Source: Pseudomonas sp.
GTDB taxonomy: Bacteria; Pseudomonadota; Gammaproteobacteria; Pseudomonadales; Pseudomonadaceae
Direction: 5' to 3'
Length of the DNA: 64,000 nucleotides
Assembly: GCF_028293835.1 (NCBI RefSeq)
Contig: NZ_JAQGNX010000086.1
Location: forward strand, 1 to 64,000
Below, piece by piece: positions 54,485 to 63,309 of this stretch (position 1 is its first letter; each line of letters opens with the position of its first letter). The notes under the pieces were generated by a model. That model was not told the DNA's origin, searched no databases, and worked only from the letters and a program-made list of their open reading frames with translations. Both the position numbers and the translations under genes were made by a program.

Positions 54485-55375
54485 ATGTCGCTAATCCACC
54501 TTCCCAACACTGTTTCAGCACAGGAAATAGTGCGGTGCTTGCGCGAGCACGGCTATGCCATCATTGACAAACTCGTGCCTGCCATCACCATGGATCGCAT
54601 CGCCGAAGAGCTCGAATCCTACACTGCAGTGACGCCCTTCGGGCCCGACGGTATTCTCGGCAGACGGACCAAACGCACCGGCGGCTTAATTGCGCGATCT
54701 GTAGGGGCGCGTGAGTTAATCGTCAATCCGACTATTATCGAGACTACACGTCGTTTTCTCTCCCACGCTACGACGTTTCAGATCCATTGCACGCAGGTCG
54801 TGTCTATTCACCCGGGCGCAAGAGCACAGACGCTGCATCAGGACGAGGTAGCCTGGGATATGTTCCCTTTTCCCGACGATTATCAGGTGCAATGCAACAC
54901 GCTATGGGCCATGACCGACTATTCAGAGAAGATGGGTGCCACGCGCATTGTACCTGGCAGTCACCGAGCAGGGCGCAGCGTCGAGTTTGAAAGTGCGGCC
55001 AGCTTACCTGCGGAGATGGAAAAGGGTTCAGTGCTCGTCTACGATGGAAAGGTGTACCACGGCGGCGGTGCCAATCGCTCCAAGCATGTTCGGTCAGCCA
55101 TCAACCTGACTTATGCGCTCGGCTGGCTAAGGCAAGAAGAGAACCAGTTTTTGTCCTGTCCGCTGGAAATTGCACGTACGCTACCGGACGAACTACTGCG
55201 TCTTATGGGCTATCAGTGTGGAGCGTTTGCCTTGGGCTACGTCAACGGATTCGAGGATCCGATGACTGTGCTGGGGCGGAGCCAACCCGGCAAACTCGTG
55301 GGTGCGGAGTTCATGCTGAAGGCTGAGCAGAACGAGGATCGCAGGTCTTTTTTGCGGGAAGCAAAATTCGATTAA
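54485..55375 (+). CDS. Phytanoyl-CoA dioxygenase (PhyH) family protein
   Basis: 296 residues. Fe(II) ligands: HQD (in LHQDEVAWDM) and the distal His in KVYHGGGANRSKHVRSAIN, which also supplies the 2-oxoglutarate Arg. An oxygenase of this family (KanJ) works in kanamycin biosynthesis on the C2' amino group; here it could tailor the product or the cyclitol. GGAG lies 8 bases before the ATG. Last gene of the plus arm; a bidirectional terminator follows. Confidence 0.85.
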   Translation: MSLIHLPNTVSAQEIVRCLREHGYAIIDKLVPAITMDRIAEELESYTAVTPFGPDGILGRRTKRTGGLIARSVGARELIVNPTIIETTRRFLSHATTFQIHCTQVVSIHPGARAQTLHQDEVAWDMFPFPDDYQVQCNTLWAMTDYSEKMGATRIVPGSHRAGRSVEFESAASLPAEMEKGSVLVYDGKVYHGGGANRSKHVRSAINLTYALGWLRQEENQFLSCPLEIARTLPDELLRLMGYQCGAFALGYVNGFEDPMTVLGRSQPGKLVGAEFMLKAEQNEDRRSFLREAKFD

Positions 55376-55523
55376 CGGACGCTTGTGACGCGAGTATGGA
55401 CACCCTGGCAGGAGCAACATTTTCCTTTGCCCGTTCTATAGAGGGCCTTCACCTCCAAGCCCCCAGTGAGGCCAACAAAGCCAAACTGGTTGTGCTTGCG
55501 CGCAACGCGCCATGCCTGGCAGT

Positions 55524-55560
55524 CAAAAAAAGAGGCCAATCAAGGCCTCTTCTGTTTTTA
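55524..55560. terminator. Bidirectional rho-independent terminator
   Basis: Stem AGAGGCC / GGCCTCT with loop AATCAA. The plus side runs into TCTGTTTTTA, the minus side into seven T (the complement of the A-run at 55527-55533). It separates the plus arm of the island from the convergent LTA-synthase-like gene. Confidence 0.85.
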
Positions 55561-55583
55561 CTCAAGCATCAGCTAATCAAGCG

Positions 55584-57671
55584 TCAGCGCTGCTTGCCGG
55601 CACTGACACCGGCCGTGTTGTCCATCAAGCTTTTGGTCGCGGTCTGGATGAACGCTTCCATCCGCTCCTTGAGCTGCGCCTGATCGGGTTGGCCGGTCAG
55701 TAGTTCGGCGTGAGGCTTGGCGCCCAGTTGATATTGATACAGCAGTGGCTCCATACCCTTGGGTTCAATCAGGATCCGGTCACCGGTGACATAACCCACG
55801 GTCAGTTCGCCGCCAGAAGGCTTGATTACGCCAAAGCCTTTATCGCCTTCGGGCAGGTTCAGCAGATCGCGTCCCCAGCATTGGTTACGTGTTTCTCCGC
55901 CCAGGCGGCCCATGATGGTCGGCACGATGTCGATCTGTGTACCGACGGTGCTGCTGCGCTTGCCGAACTTGTCCTGAAGGCCGGGCGCGATCAGCAGCAA
56001 CGGCACGTTAAAGCGCCCCAGGTCCAGCTCGGTGATTTGCTTGTCGTTGCCGAAGCCGTGGTCACCCACGACGACAAACAAGGTGTCTTTGTAGTACGGC
56101 TCTTTTTTCGCTTTCTCGAAGAACTGCCCCAACGCCCAGTCGGCATAACGCATGGCGGTGAGGTGTTCATCCAGCGTGCCGTGGCCGGTGACACGTTCCA
56201 CCGGCAAGTTGGCGGGCAGCGCGTAAGGGGTATGGTTGGAGAGCGTCTGCAGCAGCGCATAGAACGGTTTTTTACCTTCTCGGGCTTTCAGCTCCTGAGC
56301 GCCACGGTCGAACATGTCCTGATCGGACACGCCCCATGTCGGGTCGGAGAACACTGGGTTAACGAAATCGTTACGACCAATGAAATTGGTCATGCCCTGG
56401 TTACTGAAAAAGCCCGACTGGTTGTCCCAGGCGAAATCGCCGTTGTAGACGTACACATTGTCGTAGCCGCGAGCGCCGAGCAACTGCGGCAGGCCAGACA
56501 ATTTGTTGCTGCCTTCCGGCGTCTGCATCAGGTATTCGAAACCCGGCAGGTTAGGAAAGCAGGCCATGGTGGCGAACATCCCTTGGTGGGTGTGCGTACC
56601 GTTGGAGAAGAAGCGATCGAACAACAGGCCTTCCTGAGACAGCTTGTCGAAGTTCGGCGTGATGTTGGCATCGCTACCCAAAGCGCCCACCGAATGACCG
56701 GCGAAGCTTTCCATCAGGATCACCACCACATTGCGGATTGGCAGCGTGTTCTCCTGCGGCGGCAATGAATCGCGGCGCACTGCGGCGACATCGGCGTCCA
56801 CCAGCTTGTCGTTGCCGGTCAACAACATGTCACGCGTGACCTGTTGTGCCTGCGCATCCGGCATGGTCGCCTTCCAGATATTGGCGCGCTGATCCGAACC
56901 CAAGGCTTTGGCCGCTTCGATCAGCGACAAGGTGCCGTTGAGCCCCAATTGATTAGCGAAATTAGAATCCGTAGTGTAGGCATCGCCCCAGCGCAATGGT
57001 GGGCCCTGACGCAGGGTGCCGCGGGAAGCAATCACCGCAACCAGTGCGCACAACAGCAGCACGCCGATGCGTGTATACCACGGCGCCACCGAACGATTGC
57101 TGCTTGAACTGACGCTCATCTGGCGCTTAGGCCGGGTCAGGCGATCAATACCTTTGAACACCAGGCTCAGCAGCCACGTCACCGCAGCCCAGGCGAGTAG
57201 ATAACGCGCCACCGGGAAACCATACCAGAGCATGCTGAGTACGGTTTTAGGGTCTTCTTTGACGTATTGAAACACCAAGCCGTTCAGGCGCTGGTGAAAT
57301 TCACGGTAGAAGTCCATCTCCATCAAACCCAGGAACAGGGTAACGCTGGCGCCTAATGTCAGCCAGAATCGGAACAGGCCACGCCAGTTCATTACCCGGG
57401 CACTCAGCAGCGCAATCAGCAGTGGTATCAGTATGTACACGGTCAGGCGCAAATCGAAACGCAGGCCGTTGCCCATGGCTTCAATGAAGGTCGACGCCGG
57501 TGTAGTACCGATCATTTGGCGGTTATAAACCAGCAGCGCAATACGTAACAGGCTATACATCACCATCAATACCAGACCGCTTAGCAGCGTGTAGGCCAAG
57601 TGCGATTTGACGGTGGGTTGTAGTGAGCGCGACGAGGCGGGCTGCTGACTCAGCGTGTCCGTTTTGGCCAT
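55584..57671 (-). CDS. LTA synthase-like sulfatase-family phosphoglycerol transferase
   Basis: 695 residues. Five N-terminal membrane helices (about 30-220) precede an extracellular alkaline-phosphatase-superfamily domain: metal ligand Glu in ILMESFAGHSVGALGSD, catalytic Thr in NGTHTHQGMF, and later metal ligands in VVVGDHGFGND. LtaS-like enzymes in Gram-negatives modify periplasmic glucans or phospholipid headgroups rather than make teichoic acid. Start 57671 (MAKTDTL); the frame opens further upstream (57812) into non-conserved sequence. Confidence 0.88.
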   Translation of the reverse strand: MAKTDTLSQQPASSRSLQPTVKSHLAYTLLSGLVLMVMYSLLRIALLVYNRQMIGTTPASTFIEAMGNGLRFDLRLTVYILIPLLIALLSARVMNWRGLFRFWLTLGASVTLFLGLMEMDFYREFHQRLNGLVFQYVKEDPKTVLSMLWYGFPVARYLLAWAAVTWLLSLVFKGIDRLTRPKRQMSVSSSSNRSVAPWYTRIGVLLLCALVAVIASRGTLRQGPPLRWGDAYTTDSNFANQLGLNGTLSLIEAAKALGSDQRANIWKATMPDAQAQQVTRDMLLTGNDKLVDADVAAVRRDSLPPQENTLPIRNVVVILMESFAGHSVGALGSDANITPNFDKLSQEGLLFDRFFSNGTHTHQGMFATMACFPNLPGFEYLMQTPEGSNKLSGLPQLLGARGYDNVYVYNGDFAWDNQSGFFSNQGMTNFIGRNDFVNPVFSDPTWGVSDQDMFDRGAQELKAREGKKPFYALLQTLSNHTPYALPANLPVERVTGHGTLDEHLTAMRYADWALGQFFEKAKKEPYYKDTLFVVVGDHGFGNDKQITELDLGRFNVPLLLIAPGLQDKFGKRSSTVGTQIDIVPTIMGRLGGETRNQCWGRDLLNLPEGDKGFGVIKPSGGELTVGYVTGDRILIEPKGMEPLLYQYQLGAKPHAELLTGQPDQAQLKERMEAFIQTATKSLMDNTAGVSAGKQR

Positions 57672-57856
57672 GGTGTTCTGAGATCCGTTGAATTCGAAGA
57701 GAAGGTTGAAAGTCTGTGAACCCCGCCAGTCGGGCGAATTAAGCGGGCACGATCTTCTGCGAAAGGCTGTGAAATTTTTGTAGCATGCATCGGCTGAAAT
57801 GTAAGCCAGCATTTCAGCCTGGGTTCACCTTTCAGCCTAGCGCTTACAGCGCCGAA

Positions 57857-58717
57857 TCAGTCGTTACTGGGCTTGTTCACTGCTTGCAGGACGTACTGCG
57901 GCAACGCGAATGCACCGATATGGATTTCAGGATTGTAGTAACGGGTGACGATACCGCTGCCGGAAAAGCGCTGGCGCAAGGTTTCCAACGGCAGTTTACG
58001 GTAGGCTGTGCTGGTCGCTCCCCAGGCAAAGGTCATTGCGCCACCAATGTAAGTGGGAATAGCCGCCTGATAGAAATGCCAATCAGGGAACAGGCTGCGC
58101 AGACGCCCTGCGGTGGTCTGGACTTCCGTCAACTGCATGAACGGCGTGCCGTTCTGAGTGACCAGAATGCCGCCCTCGTTCAGGCAGCGTCGGCAAGCCT
58201 GGTAAAAGTTTTCCGAGAACAGCACCTCTCCCGGACCGATCGGGTCGGTGGAGTCGGAGATAATGATGTCGAACTTTTCCTGGGTGGTCGCGACGAAGCG
58301 CATGCCGTCATCAATGACCAGGTTCAGTCGCGAATCGTCAAAAGCGCCCTTGGAATGATTGGGCAAAAACTGTTTGCACATCTCTACCACGGTGCCATCG
58401 ATTTCCACCATGGTGATGTGTTCGATGCTGCGGTGCTTGGCCACTTCACGCAGCATGCCGCCATCGCCACCGCCAATGATCAACACGCGTTTGGCAGAAC
58501 CGTGGGCCAGGATCGGAACGTGGGTGAGCATCTCGTGATAGATGAATTCATCGGCCTCGGTGGTCTGGATAACCCCATCAAGGGCCATTACACGGCCCAT
58601 GCGGGGGTTTTCGAAGATCACCAGATGTTGATGCTCGGTGCGGACTTCGTGCAGCAGTTTTTCCATACGGAACCGCTGGCCATAGCCTTCGTATAATGTT
58701 TCCTGGTAATCGCTCAT
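57857..58717 (-). CDS. speE: Spermidine synthase
   Basis: 286 residues. Aminopropyltransferase core: decarboxylated-SAM binding [23 protein letters not shown], and the gate [13 protein letters not shown]. Makes spermidine from putrescine. ATG 58717 ([10 protein letters not shown]) has GGGGA 8 bases upstream. A hairpin with a T-run lies 51-80 bases upstream of the start in the leader. Confidence 0.94.
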   Translation of the reverse strand: MSDYQETLYEGYGQRFRMEKLLHEVRTEHQHLVIFENPRMGRVMALDGVIQTTEADEFIYHEMLTHVPILAHGSAKRVLIIGGGDGGMLREVAKHRSIEHITMVEIDGTVVEMCKQFLPNHSKGAFDDSRLNLVIDDGMRFVATTQEKFDIIISDSTDPIGPGEVLFSENFYQACRRCLNEGGILVTQNGTPFMQLTEVQTTAGRLRSLFPDWHFYQAAIPTYIGGAMTFAWGATSTAYRKLPLETLRQRFSGSGIVTRYYNPEIHIGAFALPQYVLQAVNKPSND

Positions 58718-58767
58718 GGGTAAGTCCCCGGTGAATGCTGGTGGCAACGGACAGCGGCGGCTTCAGG

Positions 58768-58798
58768 AAAAGCCCCGCCCCTAATAAAGGAGGCGGGC
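58768..58798 (-). terminator. Hairpin with T-run in the speE leader
   Basis: Minus strand: GCCCGCCTCC, loop, GGGGCGGGGC, then TTTT. It lies between an upstream gene with its own terminator and speE, so it may be a backup terminator or an attenuator in the speE leader. Confidence 0.6.
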
Positions 58799-58865
58799 AT
58801 TCTACGTCGCAGACGATGTCAGGTCGAACCTCTATTGGTCGGCCGATGGGTCTTGCCTCGCAAAT

Positions 58866-58903
58866 GAAAAGGCGCCTGACAACGATCCGCTGTCAGGCGC
58901 CAG
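58866..58903 (-). terminator. Rho-independent terminator of the PLDc_N gene
   Basis: Minus strand: 11-bp stem GGCGCCTGACA / TGTCAGGCGCC, loop GCGGATCGT, followed by TTTTCATTT. Confidence 0.85.
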
Positions 58904-58931
58904 GGTTCAGCATTGAATCGTACTGGATGAA

Positions 58932-59123
58932 TCAGAGGCGTACATTGCCCCGCGGTCCGGCGATGGCCCAGATGATCAGGCCCAATACCGGCAACAGCAG
59001 AATCAGCAATACCCAAATGATTTTCATACCGACTTCTGCGCCACTTTTCATTACATTGATGATCGCCCATATATCCAGCGCCAGGATAATCAGCCCAATC
59101 AAACCGTTAAAAGTGGTACCCAT
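58932..59123 (-). CDS. PLDc_N domain small membrane protein
   Basis: 63 residues, two membrane helices: LIGLIILALDIWAIINV and IIWVLLILLLPVLGLIIW, then GPR. This is the stand-alone phospholipase D N-terminal transmembrane module, common as a small inner-membrane protein. No catalytic domain. Confidence 0.82.
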   Translation of the reverse strand: MGTTFNGLIGLIILALDIWAIINVMKSGAEVGMKIIWVLLILLLPVLGLIIWAIAGPRGNVRL

Positions 59124-59379
59124 GGTGTTGCTCCTAAGTTGATGCTATCCAGCTTAGGATGTTTACTCGCAGCGAGGGTTCCGTTTGGCCAGTATCTTAT
59201 TTTGTCGTGGGCGAGGCTCGACGGCGAATGAAGGTTTTGTGTTTGCAGCGCGACAGCGCGGCGTCGAAGACGTGGCGGACCCTCCTACCGATATCTCGAG
59301 GCCCACGCGATCTTCTGCGCGGGCCTGCATCAAACAACGGATATACAGACGAAACCCAGCGCCGACCTGGAACCGCACG

Positions 59380-59910
59380 TCAAACGTAAAGTGCAATCCG
59401 TAACGCTTCCAATGACGGCGCCACCGCAATCCCAACGGCCGCGCACAATTCGATTACCCGATCCACATCATTGCCGTAGACCAACACCGCCTGCATGTCA
59501 TCGTCCAACGGCTGGCTGAGGTTCATCAGCACGTAACCGCCCTTCTCTTTGTTCATGGCGCTCAGCTGGATCTGAATCCGGTTAAGGGCGACCAGCGGTT
59601 CAACTTTCGCCAGCTGCCTGGGCTTGATGTTGAACGTCACGCCAGGACCAAACGACTCAACAATCTGTGCGAACAGGTCCACATAGCTGTCAGCTTGAAA
59701 TAGCACGGTGTCCGGCAGGCTACCAATCACCATCCATTCACCCAACGGGATCGGGAAGCTGTCGTCGTAGTTTACGTCGGGGTTGGCGGCAAGAAACGCC
59801 TGAGGATCGGCGTAGGCGCTTGCGGCCTCGTCAGCCACGTTCGCGATTTCTTCCGCTTCCATGCAACCCGAACTGATTTTGCCGATTAATTCTATGAGTT
59901 GGTCTTTCAT
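59380..59910 (-). CDS. Conserved protein of unknown function
   Basis: 176 residues from ATG 59910 (MKDQLIELIG), with AGGA 6 bases upstream. Soluble; no motif recognised. Segments include FPIPLGEWMVIGSLPDTVLF and KEKGGYVLMNLSQPLDDD. It lies upstream of the PLDc_N gene on the same strand and downstream of the ankyrin gene, spaced 92 bp, so it may share the ankyrin transcript. Confidence 0.7.
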   Translation of the reverse strand: MKDQLIELIGKISSGCMEAEEIANVADEAASAYADPQAFLAANPDVNYDDSFPIPLGEWMVIGSLPDTVLFQADSYVDLFAQIVESFGPGVTFNIKPRQLAKVEPLVALNRIQIQLSAMNKEKGGYVLMNLSQPLDDDMQAVLVYGNDVDRVIELCAAVGIAVAPSLEALRIALYV

Positions 59911-60002
59911 GGGAAATCCTGGCTGGCGGCGTAAAGCGGCTGGGAAAACAAGCCGCGCAGAATAGCCGGAAATCAAGTCCAGCTCTAGCGCGAGCCCGCA
60001 CA

Positions 60003-60539
60003 TCAGCCGGTAAGCTTGCTCAGTAGCTCGGCAGTGTCCACCGCACCCATGGTTTGCGCGGCCGCCAACGGCGTAGCGCCGCGGGTGTCTTGGGCGTTTG
60101 GATTTGCCCCTTGGGATATAAGGTAGTTAACGATTTCGGTGCGGTTGAACATAGCCGCCATCATTAACGCCGTGCGCCCATCCGCCGATGCACCTTCGAC
60201 CTCGGCACCGCTCTCGACCAATAATTTGACCACGGGCAGATCACCTTTAAAGGCCGCACCGGCAATAGGGCTTTGGCCGTTGCCGTTACGAATCTCTGGG
60301 TCGGCCTTGAATTCCAGCAATACCCGAACGGCTTTTAAATGACCGTGATAGCTGGCAAGCATCAGCAGCGTGTCGCCTTTGTGGTTGCGCAAATTAGGCG
60401 TCAGGTCCCGCTCCAGCAATAGGCCCAACATCCGCGCGTCGCCCTTGCGCGCCAGATCAAACACCTGTTCGGCGAATTCCGCCGCTTCGTCTTCGGTCAT
60501 TTGCTTGGCCTCAGGGGCCGGCCTGCAATCATCTGTCAT
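60003..60539 (-). CDS. Ankyrin-repeat protein
   Basis: 178 residues; about four ankyrin repeats from residue 35 on, with signatures such as GDTLLMLASYHGHLKAVRVL, GADPEIR-like turns, GRTALMMAAMFNRTEIV and GATPLAAAQT. No signal peptide, so a cytoplasmic binding protein. ATG 60539 has GGAG 7 bases upstream. In Pseudomonas AnkB-type proteins accompany catalase KatB; no catalase gene is here. Confidence 0.85.
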   Translation of the reverse strand: MTDDCRPAPEAKQMTEDEAAEFAEQVFDLARKGDARMLGLLLERDLTPNLRNHKGDTLLMLASYHGHLKAVRVLLEFKADPEIRNGNGQSPIAGAAFKGDLPVVKLLVESGAEVEGASADGRTALMMAAMFNRTEIVNYLISQGANPNAQDTRGATPLAAAQTMGAVDTAELLSKLTG

Positions 60540-60984
60540 GGTTTTGCTCCTTAAAAGCCTTAGGCGCAGGCCGACCAAGCGGCCTGTTGCGATTCGCCCG
60601 CAGTTTCCATAGCAACCTATTCAGGGTCAAGGTATGCCAGTGATAGAAAAGCTCTATCGCAGCCGCGTGCAATCGATGTCCACGCCAGCCGCAGCGTTTG
60701 ATGTAATCCAGATTAGAGGACGAAGGGCCGGATAAATCCCCGTCGGCACTGTCACAATCATGGGGATAATTACAAATGACCTGAATATCGCATCATCGTC
60801 GAGGCAACTTACCCGCAAAATGCAGGATGCCAGATGGCCATTCATGCAATTTGCACGACTGCCCATATTTCGCCCTAGTCTAAGCCCATGATTTTAATCG
60901 CTATTTTTGATCCAGGAATACTGGCACAGACACTGCAACGGTCTCTCCAAGCTTGTTATCCCTTAAGCAACGGAGCCGCCAGAC
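60540..60984. other. Intergenic region without recognised gene
   Basis: 445 bp between divergent genes. Carries the ankyrin and DUF3509 promoters; I see no repeat, terminator or short ORF with ribosome-binding site here. Confidence 0.5.
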
Positions 60985-61263
60985 ATGACCTTCATCCAAG
61001 AAAAATTTTCGTCAGTATTCTCCGAATTCGAAGTGACTACTCAGTTGCGTCCAGACGGCGGCGTGCTGCTGAGCCTGCGCAATAACGAGGGCAAACAGAT
61101 CCGTCGCTCCGTGACTTATGCTCAACTGCACACCCCTGTTCAACTGGACTGGGTGATCAGCGCTATCCGCCGCGACCTCGCCGCCCAGGCCAGCGAGCTG
61201 CCTGCGATTTCCATGTTGCAAAGCCAGCACCGTTTTGATTTACCGACGTACCATACCCGCTGA
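60985..61263 (+). CDS. DUF3509 domain-containing protein
   Basis: 92 residues; the start MTFIQEKFSSVFSEFEVTTQ and RRSVTYAQLHTPVQLDWVIS strongly resemble the pseudomonad-specific DUF3509 family. Function unknown. GGAG lies 10 bases upstream, and a strong terminator follows, so it is monocistronic. Confidence 0.85.
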   Translation: MTFIQEKFSSVFSEFEVTTQLRPDGGVLLSLRNNEGKQIRRSVTYAQLHTPVQLDWVISAIRRDLAAQASELPAISMLQSQHRFDLPTYHTR

Positions 61264-61313
61264 AGTACAGCCCTCGGCGCTGCAACTCTGTTGCGCTTTT
61301 GAGCAACAACCCG

Positions 61314-61349
61314 AAGACCCTGGCGCCTAACCGGCACCGGGGTCTTTTT
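61314..61349 (+). terminator. Rho-independent terminator
   Basis: AAGACCC and GGGTCTT close a stem with inner TGGCGCC/GGCACC pairing, followed by TTTTT. Ends the DUF3509 gene. Confidence 0.85.
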
Positions 61350-61649
61350 GTATGCGCACTAAAATAGTGTCCCGGCACAACAGTTAATAGATTCTCCGTG
61401 CGGTTTACACCTATCTGTCCGGGTAGTTTTAATCCGCTGTTGTTCGTCATAACGTTTCCCATCAAGCGCTTCGCTTGATTTAACCAAAAAGGGAAAAAAA
61501 TGATGACTAAGCCCATTCTCAACCGAGTCAAACCGTCACAAAACCAAACCTTCGGTTTTTATCCGCTGACCAAGTGGTAATAACAGCACGCTAAATAACC
61601 CGTCGCGGTCTATGACAGCGGCAGGTTCTATTGAAGGTAGGGAGTTAGC
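61350..61649. other. Intergenic region without recognised gene
   Basis: 300 bp. Contains a short AAACCTTCGGTTT hairpin near 61546 that is followed by TTTATCC and is too weak to call with certainty. Presumed promoter of the following gene. Confidence 0.45.
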
Positions 61650-62585
61650 ATGAACCGTTTAAAGCACTTTGAAAGTTTCTTTGATTCAAGGGACATCACC
61701 TTGCTCACAGACTCTGCAGAACTGGCTGCCCATGCGTTGGCCTGTCACATCCCTGTAAGTTTGATCAACGAACTGCGCAGCCTGCCCGCCAACAGCGTGT
61801 GCATTACCGTGAGCAGACAAGGCACCGAGTCGCTGTTCCAACTGTCGGCCCGCAGTGAATCCGGACGGGCCATTTATACCCAGGCCCACGCGTTCGACCC
61901 GGCCCTGGACAGCGTGATATATACCTTCGAACAAATGTGCAACAGCGACTATCGCCAGGCCATGGGCAAGCAGGAAGAACTCTTGGCACTACTGGACGAT
62001 CACCAACGACTTTGCCTTGCTGGACCGAACTCTGCCGGACGGCTGATTATCAACGAGGGCATGGCACCGTACGCGATGATCGAAGAAGATATCCAGACCG
62101 CCAACGATAAATTCATCTTTCCGCTGGCTGAGTTACTGGAGGTCCATTACACCCACATGGACCCTGATGAACCGCGCTCTTTCACCCTGAATGGCGAGTT
62201 TCAAGTCGCAGGGATTTTAACGGCGCGGGGTTATCATGATCCGTCTATTCCCATGCGCTTGATCGAGTCGCTGGCGGCGCTTTCTGACCTTGTTGCCCGT
62301 CACGGCGCCAGCGTCATTATCAAGGATAGCCAGCTCAAGTCGTTCAGGATTGCCGGCCGCGACTACTGCATTTTATTGAACGAAGCCACCGGCCCACGCG
62401 GCTTACACCTGACCGAATGCGCATTCGGAGTCAATGCCAGCATTGCAGGCACCATCGATTACCGAATCAACTCGCAACTCAACGAAGGCATTGAAGGCAT
62501 GCACATTGCGGTAGGCGACGGCCGTCACGGTTACCACATCGATCTGTTGATGCCGGACGTAGTGGCGGCGCCACTGCCGTGTTAA
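61650..62585 (+). CDS. M29 aminopeptidase/NicX-like metalloprotein (distant)
   Basis: 311 residues, soluble. The C-terminal third shows spacing of acidic and His residues seen in COG2309 proteins (thermophilic M29 aminopeptidases and the dioxygenase NicX): Glu in TECAFGVNAS, Glu/His in NEGIEGMHIAVGDG, and Tyr-His-x-Asp in GYHIDLLM. So a metal-dependent hydrolase or oxygenase is inferred. GGTAGGGAG precedes the ATG. It converges with a LuxR-type regulator gene whose stop is two bases away, suggesting a functional pair. Confidence 0.5.
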   Translation: MNRLKHFESFFDSRDITLLTDSAELAAHALACHIPVSLINELRSLPANSVCITVSRQGTESLFQLSARSESGRAIYTQAHAFDPALDSVIYTFEQMCNSDYRQAMGKQEELLALLDDHQRLCLAGPNSAGRLIINEGMAPYAMIEEDIQTANDKFIFPLAELLEVHYTHMDPDEPRSFTLNGEFQVAGILTARGYHDPSIPMRLIESLAALSDLVARHGASVIIKDSQLKSFRIAGRDYCILLNEATGPRGLHLTECAFGVNASIAGTIDYRINSQLNEGIEGMHIAVGDGRHGYHIDLLMPDVVAAPLPC

Positions 62586-62586
62586 A

Positions 62587-63309
62587 TCATTTAAGGATGC
62601 CTTGGTACAGCGCCTCCCCCACGGCTTGTGCCCGGTTTGAAACCCCTAGCTTGCAATAGATACTTTTAAAGTGATATTTCACCGTGGCTTCGGATATCTC
62701 ACGAATAATTCCGATTTCCCAGGCAGTCTTCCCCGCCCTCGCCCACTTAAGAACTTCCAGTTCTTTGTCGGTGAGTGCTTTGACATGAAACTTCCGTCCT
62801 CTACCTGCCATGTGCAAGATCGGTACGAGGCTACTGAGCAAGTACTTGTCGTTGTCGTTAAGTGGGCGAGTCATCGCATTCAGTGAACAGACCGTGATCA
62901 CACCCTGACTGCCCAAGGGTTCGTTGGAATACCCATACGAAGCACCGGGCATCAGGCGGTGATCCTCAATGACCTCTTTGAAGGCTGGGGTGGGAGGGTG
63001 TAAGGCATAAACCTCATCCCACTCCAAAAAACCTAACTGTTCGCGATAGCTGCGCATCACCGGATCATCAATGTTCAACCGTGCATGGCGATACAGATCG
63101 CGCCAGATGATATCCACGTTCGACGTGATACAGGTCAGCAGTACCGGACCCTTGAATTGATAAAACATTGCCCGCTCACTGCAGCACTGGGTGCGTAGCC
63201 ACTCCAATGCATTCTCGATAGCTTTATCACCATTAAGCTCGGTAATGCCAGTGACCATCTGCTGAATAAGCTGATTTAAATCGGCATTGAGTACCTCGAC
63301 AGATTCCAT
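62587..63309 (-). CDS. LuxR-family regulator with autoinducer-binding domain (LuxR solo)
   Basis: 240 residues. The N-terminal autoinducer-binding domain keeps the hallmark W-x-D-x-Y and DDP residues (IIWRDLYRHARLNIDDPV) and a later LEWDEV Trp/Asp. The C-terminal helix-turn-helix is canonical: LTDKELEVLKWARAGKTAWEIG and ISEATVKYHFKSIYCKLGV. No luxI-type synthase gene is in the window, so it is a solo that could respond to own, foreign or plant-derived signals. Convergent with the M29-like gene. Confidence 0.9.
   Translation of the reverse strand: MESVEVLNADLNQLIQQMVTGITELNGDKAIENALEWLRTQCCSERAMFYQFKGPVLLTCITSNVDIIWRDLYRHARLNIDDPVMRSYREQLGFLEWDEVYALHPPTPAFKEVIEDHRLMPGASYGYSNEPLGSQGVITVCSLNAMTRPLNDNDKYLLSSLVPILHMAGRGRKFHVKALTDKELEVLKWARAGKTAWEIGIIREISEATVKYHFKSIYCKLGVSNRAQAVGEALYQGILK

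Larger units (their letters stand above)
38324..55375. other. Putative 2-deoxystreptamine aminoglycoside biosynthetic island
   Basis: Eleven genes in two divergent arms. Enzyme types match DOI synthase, L-glutamine:DOI aminotransferase, pseudosugar glycosyltransferase, N-acetyl deacetylase, 6'-dehydrogenase, 6'-aminotransferase and phosphoribosyltransferase of the butirosin/neomycin route, plus an ABC exporter, a PhyH dioxygenase, a carrier-like ORF and a PEP-synthase-like protein. No REP-like copy lies within it, in contrast to the left half of the window. The edges carry no integrase or direct repeat that I can see. Confidence 0.75.

Noticed and set aside
59163-59435. Overlapping plus and minus ORFs of 70-90 codons between the PLDc_N gene and the unknown protein gene
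   Set aside because: Arg-rich shadow translations, no ribosome-binding sites; I treat the 256-bp stretch as intergenic.
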